This document shows positions 25,831 to 34,752 of a DNA stretch of 61,157 nucleotides, one piece after another; position 1 is the first letter of the stretch, and each line of letters begins with the position of its first letter. Under the pieces are notes generated by a model that did no database searches, had not been told where the DNA came from, and saw only the letters and a program-made list of their open reading frames with translations. The DNA is from Opitutales bacterium (GTDB taxonomy: Bacteria; Verrucomicrobiota; Verrucomicrobiia; Opitutales; Coraliomargaritaceae), in assembly GCA_018607135.1 (NCBI GenBank), contig JABBCA010000090.1:1-61157 (forward strand), given 5' to 3'. The position numbers and the translations under genes are program-made.

Positions 25831-26996
25831 TTTGTGGTTGCGAGTGGGCCACATGCCGCAAGTCCCCAAGTCTTGTAATCGCTTTGCAATTGCTCGAAGG
25901 TAAAACGCTCGGCATTCTTAAAGCCTTTTTCTATCAGCGCACGCGACTGCTGAGAGTTTTGTATCAGACCCATCACTGCTTCACTCATGCCTTCAATGTC
26001 TCCTGGTTCAAACAGAGCGGCTGAATCGTCTAGAACTTCTGCCAGAGAGCCAGCATTCGAGGCCACAACAGGGCAACCGCAGGCCTGCGCCTCAACGGGA
26101 GGCCAACCGAAGCCCTCATACCAAGAAGGAAATAGGAAAACCGAAGCAGTGCTGTACAGTGCACTGAGAACCTCCGTGGTGACAGCACCACAGTCCACCA
26201 CTGCCTCAAGTGCATCGCTCTGTTCCAGCCGCGCCTGTTGTGGTGACGAGAGCTTCCCGCCGCTCAGAACAAGGCTGAGTTTCGGCATCTGGATGCGGCA
26301 CTTTAGGAAAACGTCGATGACTGCTTCTCTGTTCTTATACCAGGTTGCCCCACCATGATGGTGAATAAAGGGGGGGCGTATTTTCAAAGCCGCTGCGCTC
26401 AGACGAGCCGCGGCGACATCCGTAGGAACGACTTCTAGGGGCTGGGCTGATGCTGGGAATAGAATCGGCCAACCTGCTGCGGGTTCTTCACGGCCGGTCA
26501 AGCGTATGAAGTCATTTTTGGAAGCCTGCGATACAAATCCAGGGCAAGGCACTCTTTTCAGCGCGTTGAGTATCCAGTGTTGCTGCCAGCGTGCGGTGAT
26601 TCGCGAACGGGGACATGCGGGAGCAAATTCGCCGCGCGCCCGACGCACCGCTATCAAGTCATGACAGGTGACCAATACGGGGACTCCTTGAAAGTAAGGC
26701 GCATACGGCGCATTAGAATGGTCGACAATGTGAACGAAGTCCGGCTGCTGCTCAGAGGCCGTGAGACGCGCCCATCGGCGGCGAAAAGTGAGCGGGGTGA
26801 GGACATATTTATCAAAATAGCCGGCCAACTTCCCAAGCCCAGACAGCGTGTTTACTTTACTTCCATAACGCACTGTCGGATGCCAGCACTCCACCTGCCA
26901 ACCGAGTCCCTCCGCGGCCTCAACCAGCAGCTGCTCATACTGCAACATGCTACGCTGCCTGTCAGGCGTGTAATTGCCGATTAATAGAAGGTTCAT
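25827..26996 (-). CDS. GT4-family glycosyltransferase, 389 aa
   Basis: Starts MNLLLIGNYTPDRQRSM, a GT-B first strand and glycine loop. HIVDHSNAPYA and VTCHDLIAVRRA follow, and the donor half contains FIHHHGGATWYKNREAVI, then the EX7E segment FPSWYEGFGWPPVEAQACGCPVV. The frame is open to 27296, but the ATG at 26996 overlaps the stop of the upstream Wzy-like gene (ATGA) and matches the domain start. The HHHGG(x)WYKNR segment resembles mannosyl- and rhamnosyltransferases of the WbaZ type. Donor sugar cannot be fixed from sequence. Confidence 0.9.
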   Translation of the reverse strand: MNLLLIGNYTPDRQRSMLQYEQLLVEAAEGLGWQVECWHPTVRYGSKVNTLSGLGKLAGYFDKYVLTPLTFRRRWARLTASEQQPDFVHIVDHSNAPYAPYFQGVPVLVTCHDLIAVRRARGEFAPACPRSRITARWQQHWILNALKRVPCPGFVSQASKNDFIRLTGREEPAAGWPILFPASAQPLEVVPTDVAAARLSAAALKIRPPFIHHHGGATWYKNREAVIDVFLKCRIQMPKLSLVLSGGKLSSPQQARLEQSDALEAVVDCGAVTTEVLSALYSTASVFLFPSWYEGFGWPPVEAQACGCPVVASNAGSLAEVLDDSAALFEPGDIEGMSEAVMGLIQNSQQSRALIEKGFKNAERFTFEQLQSDYKTWGLAACGPLATTK

Positions 26997-28363
26997 GGTT
27001 TGAATTCTGCCGAATGAGTTCCTTCTAACGCATGGAGTTTCTTCAATCGCTTTAACTCTAGAACATCCCATCGATGACTCCGTTCCAAAGTAAACACCAA
27101 GCCAACTGCCAGCCAGAACCAGATAGATTGCGGCGGTTGGATTCCTAAGCTGCCAGTTATACCAGTGACGACAATATAGCCACTTGCGGCACAGACCGCT
27201 AAGTGATATTTTGACGCCTTTAGTCGTTGGCAAATCGAGACACACAAGACGATGATATAAAAACGGAGCCCCATCCACGTGATGACTAACCACCACCCCC
27301 CCTCGAACAAAGTATTTGGTAAATCAGCTTCGCCCCAGATCCGACGCTCGCGCCAAGAGTTGGCATACGGACTCAATTTTTCTGAGCCATTGCTCATGAC
27401 TCCCAGTCCATAGCCGAGAAGGTTTGGAGGCGCATCACGCAATCCGTAACGCCAATTGATAAAAGCATGCTCGAAACGCCCTTCCACTTCACCAGACAAA
27501 TCATTCGAGGAACGGCGCTCATAAACCACGAATGCATCGGGAATGATCCACTTTCCCACGAAATAACTAGCGATCACAAAAATACCAAGACCGAGCACTT
27601 TTTTAGCAGTACGTGCTTGATTTCCCATGAGTGCAAGCGACGTCGCGATCGCAAACATAGTCATGGCTCCTAGAACTGAAGTCCGAGACCCCGTTGCGAA
27701 GACAGAGATGATGTATGCCACCAGTATCACCGCGAATGGAATCGACTTAAGCAACTGGGGAACTTTTTTGGGTGTTCCCAAGACATAACGCAGGCCGAGT
27801 CCAAATACCATTGCATTCAAATACATAGCAAACTGCGCCACAAAGGGAAAAGTTGACGACACGCGCAGTATCCCACCAGATGAAAAGCCACTGAGATCCG
27901 TCCCACCAATACCTTGGTTCAACCAGTGGCTAGACGGCAAGCTCAACTGCAATAATGCGACTGCAGTCGTCGGCAAGACCAACAAGGCAAGACAATAGCC
28001 AAACTTGCGAAGAGACTCTCTATCGTCGGGAGGAAAAGCTCTGATTGCCGCGACGGCTACAATTGGAAACAACAAATACTGCTTCCCTCCAAAGAGTACC
28101 AATAAAGGATCGATTGACAGGGTATTTAAGATGACTGGAAATAGCAGGATCAAAAAAAGAACCCATGGCCCAGTGATGACGTTTACGGATTTTTTGATCC
28201 CCTCATTAAGCAACAAAATGAGCATCAAAAGACAAATGCCATCCTTCAAAAAAAACACTGCCTGTGAAACCAACGATGGTAGTAGCTTACGTAGCAGGCC
28301 CTCAAAGATGAGCGTAAGCACCAGTAAATAGAGCAAACGCCGCCAAAGAAGAACGTTCTTCAT
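26993..28363 (-). CDS. Wzy / O-antigen-ligase-like membrane protein, 456 aa
   Basis: About ten to eleven hydrophobic segments fill the protein (LLYLLVLTLIFEGLL, GICLLMLILLLNEG, GPWVLFLILLFPVIL and so on), with a large periplasmic loop from about residue 265 to 335 containing FVVYERRSSND and NWRYGLRDAPPNLLGYGLGVMSNG, the usual position of catalytic residues in Wzy and WaaL. It therefore probably polymerises the lipid-linked repeat unit. It lacks the TPR tail of the other two ligase-like proteins in this window. The ATG at 28363 overlaps the upstream stop as TGATG. Being embedded among the glycosyltransferases it is the best candidate for the repeat-unit polymerase; the TPR-bearing ones may ligate. 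Confidence 0.8.
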   Translation of the reverse strand: MKNVLLWRRLLYLLVLTLIFEGLLRKLLPSLVSQAVFFLKDGICLLMLILLLNEGIKKSVNVITGPWVLFLILLFPVILNTLSIDPLLVLFGGKQYLLFPIVAVAAIRAFPPDDRESLRKFGYCLALLVLPTTAVALLQLSLPSSHWLNQGIGGTDLSGFSSGGILRVSSTFPFVAQFAMYLNAMVFGLGLRYVLGTPKKVPQLLKSIPFAVILVAYIISVFATGSRTSVLGAMTMFAIATSLALMGNQARTAKKVLGLGIFVIASYFVGKWIIPDAFVVYERRSSNDLSGEVEGRFEHAFINWRYGLRDAPPNLLGYGLGVMSNGSEKLSPYANSWRERRIWGEADLPNTLFEGGWWLVITWMGLRFYIIVLCVSICQRLKASKYHLAVCAASGYIVVTGITGSLGIQPPQSIWFWLAVGLVFTLERSHRWDVLELKRLKKLHALEGTHSAEFKP

Positions 28364-29595
28364 CAATTGCAGCCTCCCCTTAAATCTTTTTCGAAAACTT
28401 TCAAAGCAATCCCCTCAGCAGCAGCCTCCACACTATAAGCTTCGATCGAGGGGCGACACCAATCGAAATCATGAACGAACAAAGCTAGCTCCCTCAATAC
28501 ATCTCTCAAGCCTTCGGCTTGCTCATCGATAAACACAGCAACCCGCTCCCAGCCTCCAAACTCCAAATGACTGCCGACCGCATCAGAGAGTGCCACGGCA
28601 CATCCTGCCTGTAAGGCTTCATTCGCAACAAGTCCCCAGGTCTCTCCCATCCGCCTCGACGGAAGCACCATAATATCCGCAGCCAAATAGTGTTTGGGTA
28701 GATCCTCCTGATCCACAAAACCAGCAAAGACCGAAGAAATCTTATGTTGCTCACACAAGCCTTTCAATTGTCCTTCAAGTGGACCGGAACCCGCAAATAC
28801 TACCAAATATTGTTGCCGTTCTATCTCTGGCATCATCGCGAGTGCTTGGCAGATCAGCTCCGGATTCTTCTTAGGAATAAACTTTCCGGAGAAAAGGACC
28901 ACTTTGGTCTCAGGCTGGCACCCCCACTCGGCCCGCAGTTGAGTGCGTAAATCATCTCGCTCGACAGTTGAAAGTGCTCGGATCGTATCAGGCACACAAT
29001 ACGGCGCACTTCCAATCGCCGCAGACTTCATTCCATGACGCAATAGATGGCTGCGATTCGCTTTACCACAGGCAAATGCACCGTCGATCAGTAAATACAA
29101 AGCCCGATAATAGAGCGCCCGCACCAAGCTTTTAAACCGACTGCGCTTAAAGGCCGCATCTTGCGTTTCATGCCGTATCCAAATTTTGCATCTCCTTCGC
29201 TTGGCTCCAAGGATAGCACGAAAATCCATCTGGTAGTTGCATTGCGATAGCAGCATGTGACATGGCTTCAACTCATTTAACCACTCATTAATACCTGCTC
29301 CTTTGAGCGCACTAAATCGTCCCAAGGAGACCTCTTCGCCACTGGATAAAAAAGCATGTGGATACCCTTCCAGCAATTGCTCGCCCCATGCCAATTTTCG
29401 TCCAAACTCAGGATCTGCCAATTTACCCTGCACAGATGCATCACAACCATAAAGCACGAACACACTGCCTGGATACAATTCAGCAAGTTTTCGATACACT
29501 GGGGCCTTGTATTGGATCGGATGCGAATCAACAATCAGCAAAGGCAAAGGTTTTATGAACTGCGATAAAGCAGGATTTTCTGTCGATACGGTCAC
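28363..29595 (-). CDS. GT4-family glycosyltransferase, 410 aa
   Basis: N-terminal domain LLIVDSHPIQYKAPVYRKLAE is the conserved start of a GT4 subgroup that acts on capsule lipids. The donor domain shows VVLFSGKFIPKKNPELI and VVFAGSGPLEGQLK, then the EX7E-like segment LPSRRMGETWGLVANEALQAGCAV. It starts with GTG at 29595; no better ATG lies nearby, and the HPIQYK motif sits at the expected distance. The stop overlaps the following Wzy-like start (TGATG), implying translational coupling. Role in repeat-unit assembly inferred from context. Confidence 0.88.
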   Translation of the reverse strand: MTVSTENPALSQFIKPLPLLIVDSHPIQYKAPVYRKLAELYPGSVFVLYGCDASVQGKLADPEFGRKLAWGEQLLEGYPHAFLSSGEEVSLGRFSALKGAGINEWLNELKPCHMLLSQCNYQMDFRAILGAKRRRCKIWIRHETQDAAFKRSRFKSLVRALYYRALYLLIDGAFACGKANRSHLLRHGMKSAAIGSAPYCVPDTIRALSTVERDDLRTQLRAEWGCQPETKVVLFSGKFIPKKNPELICQALAMMPEIERQQYLVVFAGSGPLEGQLKGLCEQHKISSVFAGFVDQEDLPKHYLAADIMVLPSRRMGETWGLVANEALQAGCAVALSDAVGSHLEFGGWERVAVFIDEQAEGLRDVLRELALFVHDFDWCRPSIEAYSVEAAAEGIALKVFEKDLRGGCN

Positions 29596-29630
29596 TGTAT
29601 TAAAAATAATAAATTCAATCGAAGTATCAG

Positions 29631-30836
29631 CTACAGCTTTCGATCCAACTTTTTTTGAAACTCAGAACGAAACTCTTGCAACATATCAGCGAGGGCTTGC
29701 ACTAGGTTTTGGCCGGACTGCTCCCATCCACCAAGTGTCGAAGCTTGCCTGTGCGCACTCTCTCTGAAGGAATCTCGACGCTCCGTATTTTGCGCTAAGC
29801 GAGCAAGATTTAAACGAATGTCCTCACTAGAACGACTTTCGACATGATAGCCACAAGTGACATTCTGAAAGAGTTCCTCAACTCCAGATTCACGCGTAGC
29901 AATAATTGGTAGCCCATGAGCAAGGGCTTCTCCTAAGACCAATGATAAGCCCTCTTCTAAGCTTGGCTGAACGAATACATCAGCATCGCGATACCTCGCC
30001 GCCAGTTCTTCGCCCTTCAACACTCCGACGACCTCAATGTCAGCACTCAGGCTCAAATCACCAAATCCCGATTGCTTATCTCTGGGACCCACCAAAACCA
30101 AGCGCTTGCGAGGATGATCCAAAGCCTGAAAACCTTCGATCAGATATCGAATCCCCTTTCGAACCGAAAGGCTACCCACGTAGAGTACGGTGAACTCGCC
30201 ATCGATCTTCGCCTTCTCTTCGCTAGGCCTGCCATGGCTCGAAGCCGGAAAACCATAAGGCACGACCCATACTTTTTCTTCAGGAATACCTTCGGCAATA
30301 AAACTACGCTTCACCGCTTGTGACGGGCACAGAATGGCATCGGCCTCCTCGTATTCCAGGCACCGTCGCTCCAACTCGTAACGCGGAAACCCTTTAAACT
30401 GTAATCCAAGTCGCTGGTGCTCCTCTTGTAAAATACGCTCTTGAAAGCGCGCATGTGTGTTCACTGCTTCGACCACACACAGTGTCGAGGCCTGATTTTT
30501 CTTAAGTTTCCGAAGCGTGTGCAAGCCTGCACCGCTATAAAACAAAAACACATCCGATTCGCTCGCGTACGGATAACTCACCGCATCCAAGCGACATTTA
30601 CTCCAACAAGCCAATCGCTCCGAAAAAGCCCTCGGCATACGGTAGCGAAGCGACAACACATAAAGTGTTTGTAGGTAATCAGCTCGATGCAGCTTTCCCT
30701 CTAGACATTCTGGGCATGATTCACGTCCGAACCTAGAATAGCCACTGATAAATGTGTGCAAACAACCAGCACTAACTAGGGACTGCGCATACGGGTAATG
30801 ATGCGAGCGATTCGGTGAATTGTAGGTCACATTCAT
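29631..30836 (-). CDS. GT4-family glycosyltransferase, 401 aa
   Basis: N terminus MNVTYNSPNRSHHYPYAQSL lacks the usual first-strand glycine loop but is seen in GT4 proteins acting on cell-surface glycans. The donor half is clear: VLYVGSLSVRKGIRYLIEGFQ, LVLVGPRDKQSGFG and the EX7E region QPSLEEGLSLVLGEALAHGLPII. A cluster of cysteines at about residues 25-45 (CLHT, CPECLEG) is unusual and could bind a metal. The ATG at 30836 overlaps the stop of the upstream GT4 gene by four bases. Confidence 0.88.
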   Translation of the reverse strand: MNVTYNSPNRSHHYPYAQSLVSAGCLHTFISGYSRFGRESCPECLEGKLHRADYLQTLYVLSLRYRMPRAFSERLACWSKCRLDAVSYPYASESDVFLFYSGAGLHTLRKLKKNQASTLCVVEAVNTHARFQERILQEEHQRLGLQFKGFPRYELERRCLEYEEADAILCPSQAVKRSFIAEGIPEEKVWVVPYGFPASSHGRPSEEKAKIDGEFTVLYVGSLSVRKGIRYLIEGFQALDHPRKRLVLVGPRDKQSGFGDLSLSADIEVVGVLKGEELAARYRDADVFVQPSLEEGLSLVLGEALAHGLPIIATRESGVEELFQNVTCGYHVESRSSEDIRLNLARLAQNTERRDSFRESAHRQASTLGGWEQSGQNLVQALADMLQEFRSEFQKKLDRKL

Positions 30837-31843
30837 AGCGATTGCTTAAAGACATTCAGATAATCGGCGGCAATCTGTGTCGGCTCGTGACGAGCCAGCC
30901 AGTTCTTAATCTCACCACATTGTGCGGACGTCTCATTCGTGTGCCTTTTAGCCACACGACGCAGTATCTCCGCGAGCGCTGTCGCATTGTTATTTGGAAA
31001 AACCCGACCATATGCACCGACAGCCTCGGGAAGCCCGCCCGAATCTGCGACAATCGGGATACTTCCACAGGCCAGAGCTTCAATCGCAACTAAGCCGAAT
31101 GGCTCTTCCCATCGGGAAGGCACTACTGTGTATCGAGCTGCAGTATAGAAAGACTGAAGCTGATCCATAGATTGAGTCCCTACGAACTCGATATAATCTG
31201 ACAGTCCCAGCTGTTCTACTTTCGCTTCCAAAGGTGCCTTCAGAGGGCCATCGCCAACGATCTTCGTACGCATGAAGCATTCTTCCTTCGCGAGTTCAGC
31301 CAGAGCATCTACCAATAAATCGACTCCCTTATCAGAGACCAAGCGCCCCACATATAACACATCAATATCACGCACCTGATCTGCTTGATAAGAGGTATTC
31401 GGAAACCGAGACGGGTTCCTGAGCACCCGAGTTCGCTCTTTGGGCAAATGCCCCGCAATCACATTACTCACAGCAAGAAAGCGGCAGGATTTAAACAAAC
31501 TACGACGTATCAATGAACCCATACCACCGCTCTGATAACAAGGCAGCCAAGTATGAACCGTCGCAAACCATGGTTTATGAAAGAGAATAGGCGCCCATGC
31601 AGTGCGCGCTGAGGGATGGTTATGGAAGACCACATCCGCCCAACGAGTGCAAGCGAGCACATCACTTCTCTGCGGCTGGCGTGTAATAGGTAGCTTTTCG
31701 TCTAATGTCGTCATGCCCGGCGTATCGGTTGTGACTTTAACCTCCATGCCCTCGTTGAGCCACTCATTCAGAAGTAGCTCACCCACAGTTTCGATTCCAC
31801 CCACCGAAGGTGGAAATACCTGGCTGTGCATATAAATTTTCAT
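30833..31843 (-). CDS. GT4-family glycosyltransferase, 336 aa
   Basis: Short GT-B enzyme. MKIYMHSQVFPPSVGGIETVGELL is a textbook GT4 first strand and glycine loop (PPSVGGIE). The donor part contains VLYVGRLVSDKGVDLLVDAL, KIVGDGPLKAPLEAKVEQLGL and VPSRWEEPFGLVAIEALACGSIPIV with both catalytic glutamates. At 336 aa it is near the lower end for the family because the inter-domain region is compact. The ATG start is certain; the stop overlaps the next gene. Adds a sugar to the growing unit; donor unknown. Confidence 0.92.
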   Translation of the reverse strand: MKIYMHSQVFPPSVGGIETVGELLLNEWLNEGMEVKVTTDTPGMTTLDEKLPITRQPQRSDVLACTRWADVVFHNHPSARTAWAPILFHKPWFATVHTWLPCYQSGGMGSLIRRSLFKSCRFLAVSNVIAGHLPKERTRVLRNPSRFPNTSYQADQVRDIDVLYVGRLVSDKGVDLLVDALAELAKEECFMRTKIVGDGPLKAPLEAKVEQLGLSDYIEFVGTQSMDQLQSFYTAARYTVVPSRWEEPFGLVAIEALACGSIPIVADSGGLPEAVGAYGRVFPNNNATALAEILRRVAKRHTNETSAQCGEIKNWLARHEPTQIAADYLNVFKQSL

Positions 31844-31863
31844 TTCGAGGAGAACGTAGCTCT

Positions 31864-33000
31864 CTAAACTGTGTCAGCTGGTGTGTCGACTGTATGCAAA
31901 AAACGGCGGGCAGCCTCTTGCCACATGTCGACACCGTCACTCTTCTTACGATTTGCAACTTCTACTATCGCATCTTCCTCCAGTCGAAAAAATCCGTCTT
32001 CCCAGTGGGGTAAGCAATCGTCCGACCAATCGCCATCGAAACGACTAAAAACTACTGGCAAGCCACAGCTGCGCATCGTCGCCACCGCGCTACTCTTTTG
32101 CCAGAGAGCGAAAGGAACCGTGGCTAGACCTACGTCGGCTTGGCACATATAACTGAGCGCACTGTCCGTCTCCAGGAAACCCAGGCTCTCGACAGTCACC
32201 CCAACTTCATTTCCAGACTCAACAACGCTTTGCAATGTCTGCTCATCCATACCGCCTTTTCCCAACAACCAAAGGCGCGCTTTTTTATTCATGCGTTGAC
32301 ATGCAAGACCAACTATTTGAATCACCTCACTCGCATTCCATTCTGGCGGAGTGTTACCAAATACGATGAATCTTAATTCATTGTTAGAAGCTTGAATGGC
32401 TTCGTCGGCAATGACCTTAAATGCGTGATTCCCGTGCCCATGAATATTAGAAGCTAAGGGAAGAATGTTCGATTTGATATCGATGGAACCGAGCGCCTTC
32501 CGGTATGGTTCCGCGTGCGTATGCACACAACTTGGCCTCAAGTCACGAAAGACTCGCCTATGAACTGCACGTTGTAAGCGTGAGTACAGACGCTCTTTCA
32601 AAGTGCCTGTCCCATCCGCCTTTATCCATATTTCATGGCACATGACATGCACTGGAAGTTCGCCAATAGTCTCACGTAGCCGTCTACCTAAATTTAATGG
32701 CAAGCCTTTGTCATGATACCCAAATGCAACCCACTGCAAACTGATCCAATCCGGGTTAACTGCTTTCACATACAAACTCAGTGCTTCCCAACGCTCGTTC
32801 CAAGAAGATGACTTCGGCAGCCGTAATACCCGACACCCTTCTCGAACCTCCTCGCTAGAAGAAACGACATATGAATCTGCAACAGCTACAATGTTGCACA
32901 TGACTCCACTCTTCGAAAGTGCATTGCTAAAGGCTACTGTGTAGTCACCAACAGCATCACGTCCCGGTTCAACTGACGTGCAAATCAAAAGAAGCTTCAT
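31864..33000 (-). CDS. Probable GT-B glycosyltransferase, divergent, 378 aa
   Basis: N-terminal strand and loop MKLLLICTSVEPGRDAVGDYTVAFSNALSKSG fits a GT4-like acceptor domain with a PGRDAVGDY variant of the glycine loop. The donor domain is recognisable (RFIVFGNTPPEWN, LGFLETDSALSYMCQADVGLATVPFALW) but the usual EX7E motif is degraded to a KSSAVATMRSCGLPVV segment. It may use an altered active site or have lost activity. The ATG at 33000 follows the upstream stop (33005) by four bases. Position between GT genes supports a role in the same glycan. Confidence 0.72.
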   Translation of the reverse strand: MKLLLICTSVEPGRDAVGDYTVAFSNALSKSGVMCNIVAVADSYVVSSSEEVREGCRVLRLPKSSSWNERWEALSLYVKAVNPDWISLQWVAFGYHDKGLPLNLGRRLRETIGELPVHVMCHEIWIKADGTGTLKERLYSRLQRAVHRRVFRDLRPSCVHTHAEPYRKALGSIDIKSNILPLASNIHGHGNHAFKVIADEAIQASNNELRFIVFGNTPPEWNASEVIQIVGLACQRMNKKARLWLLGKGGMDEQTLQSVVESGNEVGVTVESLGFLETDSALSYMCQADVGLATVPFALWQKSSAVATMRSCGLPVVFSRFDGDWSDDCLPHWEDGFFRLEEDAIVEVANRKKSDGVDMWQEAARRFLHTVDTPADTV

Positions 33001-33004
33001 ACTA

Positions 33005-34012
33005 TCAGGAGTCAATCCGTCGTATTCTTCTCCAGGCGACGAAGAGACTATAATAAATGCGCAGTCCGAGCATGCGCAGAAATGTTACTAGTATTGATGG
33101 GCGCGAAATAGAGTCCGGCAAACCTTCTTCACCCCCAGCCTTAGCCTCCATGAGTATTTCTTCCCAATCACAATCCCAAACATCTGCCCATTGATATCGC
33201 CTGAACCCATTTGCCTGAAACCGATGTAAAACCTCGATATCCCACCATAGTGGGCGGCTACGACGTAACAGCGAGAAATCGACATCATGCTCAGCAAAAC
33301 AATCCATCACACGCTGATCTACTGGAGACACGTTTCTTAAACCATATCGCATGAACAACTCAGAATTGCCCCTCCAAATTAAAGTTGTAAATGATTTCCC
33401 ATAATCTTTTTCCCTAAAAGCATACAGACGCCGCTTTGCTAACATCGCATCGAAATCCAACGCGTCCAGATGAACGAATTTGATAGCATGACAGCAAAAT
33501 TCAGCCTTTTCAGGCCCTTCTGGCACACGCCTTGAATGAAACCAAATACCTTTATAAGTAGTTCCATCATCAATATAACCCAAAGGAAAAGACGGACCAT
33601 ACTCGATCCACTTACTGGTCGATTCAACAAAGGATGGTTTATCAAACAACAGTGTCGTCCCTCCAGGGAGTTGCCGGACCTCTTCGAGCTCTTTATAAGC
33701 TTCAGGAGAGGGGCAGAACAACTCATCGGCATCGATTGCAAAAAGAATACACTGATCACCAAAGCGCTTTCTAGCCGCATCAATCAACATTCCAGAGCGA
33801 GCTCCATCATCCAAAATCGCGCTCCGGTTTTCAATGATTGTCACCGAATCAAATTTTTCCGCGATCGCTACAGTGCCATCCGTCGACTGTTGGTCCGCAA
33901 GAAAAACGTGATCAGCAAACTTAAGTGTCAATCGGAGAAATGTCTCGATTATATGCGCTTCATTGCGCACGGGTACAAGCGCCACGATCTTTCTAAATTC
34001 TGTTTGACTCAT
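33005..34012 (-). CDS. Family 2 glycosyltransferase, 335 aa
   Basis: GT-A fold: IVALVPVRNEAHIIETFLR, VFLADQQSTDGTVAIAEKF and ILFAIDADELF, with the metal-binding DAD near residue 94. It resembles the Glyco_tranf_2_4 type of processive-independent transferases found in capsule clusters. The C-terminal third has WRGNSELFMRYGLRN and a terminal hydrophobic and basic stretch (ILVTFLRMLGLRIYYSLFVAWRRIRR) likely to touch the membrane. The ATG is clear. It is followed by the divergent GT-B gene. Confidence 0.85.
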   Translation of the reverse strand: MSQTEFRKIVALVPVRNEAHIIETFLRLTLKFADHVFLADQQSTDGTVAIAEKFDSVTIIENRSAILDDGARSGMLIDAARKRFGDQCILFAIDADELFCPSPEAYKELEEVRQLPGGTTLLFDKPSFVESTSKWIEYGPSFPLGYIDDGTTYKGIWFHSRRVPEGPEKAEFCCHAIKFVHLDALDFDAMLAKRRLYAFREKDYGKSFTTLIWRGNSELFMRYGLRNVSPVDQRVMDCFAEHDVDFSLLRRSRPLWWDIEVLHRFQANGFRRYQWADVWDCDWEEILMEAKAGGEEGLPDSISRPSILVTFLRMLGLRIYYSLFVAWRRIRRIDS

Positions 34013-34070
34013 ATTTTTGTTATCAGAAATACTAATATTAGCTATTTATCCTGCGTATGCATTCGCAACC

Positions 34071-34751
34071 CTATTCTTGAGATTCAAAAGTATAGCCGAA
34101 CAAATCAATCGAAGCCGAAAATTTGTCTGCGACCAATTTGGCCGTCTCTTCATCGTAGTAGGATTGATACCCAACTCTCTTGGAAACATTTAGGTGAGGC
34201 AGGGCTTCAAGTGGAAGCTGATACTTGTTCACCAGTTGCTTCCAATCTTTATCTAGAGACTCAAATTTCAAAACATCGGTGACCAGTATTTTCCCGTTAT
34301 CCACAATCCATTCTGCGTAATCCTTCGCCTGAAACTCGTGAATGTAATACTTAAAATAATCAGAACGGACAAAGTTTCGGAATGACCCCATCTTCTGTAT
34401 ACTGTCCACTCTCTCAACCAAGGACACATGGCGGGCGGCAATTTGAGTCCACCAGTGATACGAGCTAACAGCCCAGTCCCATGGATTCCTAACAACTGCA
34501 AACGAGCAATACCGATCCCACTTGCGACGACCGATACTCGCACGCATTATCCGTGCCGGTTCATGCTTGCCCAAGCCGGGATATCTGTCGCGAGAAGGTC
34601 CAAGCGGTTCTAGTACCTTACGTATGGATGTGCCGCCAGTCTTTGGAATGTGTATAAAGACAAGCTCCAAATCTTCGATCACATTCTCAGCTGGTCGATT
34701 CGTCGGCCACCCTGCCACGCGCTTAAAATTAATTTTGGCTATATTGAGCAT
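34071..34751 (-). CDS. Sulfotransferase, family 2 type, 226 aa
   Basis: The P-loop-like 5'-phosphosulfate-binding motif IHIPKTGGTSIRK is at about residues 32-44, and VVRNPWDWAVSSYHWW carries the 3'-phosphate-binding Arg and Ser. This is the Sulfotransfer_2 pattern (heparan and chondroitin sulfotransferase-like). It moves sulfate from PAPS to a sugar hydroxyl. The ATG at 34751 is one base after the upstream stop; the longer frame to 34850 lies inside the upstream gene. With the second sulfotransferase at 37919 it implies a sulfated polysaccharide. No PAPS-making genes (cysDNC) are in the window. Confidence 0.9.
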   Translation of the reverse strand: MLNIAKINFKRVAGWPTNRPAENVIEDLELVFIHIPKTGGTSIRKVLEPLGPSRDRYPGLGKHEPARIMRASIGRRKWDRYCSFAVVRNPWDWAVSSYHWWTQIAARHVSLVERVDSIQKMGSFRNFVRSDYFKYYIHEFQAKDYAEWIVDNGKILVTDVLKFESLDKDWKQLVNKYQLPLEALPHLNVSKRVGYQSYYDEETAKLVADKFSASIDLFGYTFESQE

Positions 34752-34752
34752 T

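Noticed and set aside
26997-27296. 100-codon N-terminal extension of the GT4 gene
   Set aside because: It lies inside the Wzy-like gene and the GT-B fold starts at ATG 26996, which overlaps the upstream stop.
33536-34282. 248-aa plus-strand frame
   Set aside because: Opposite the GT2 and sulfotransferase genes, basic and featureless; both minus genes have family motifs.
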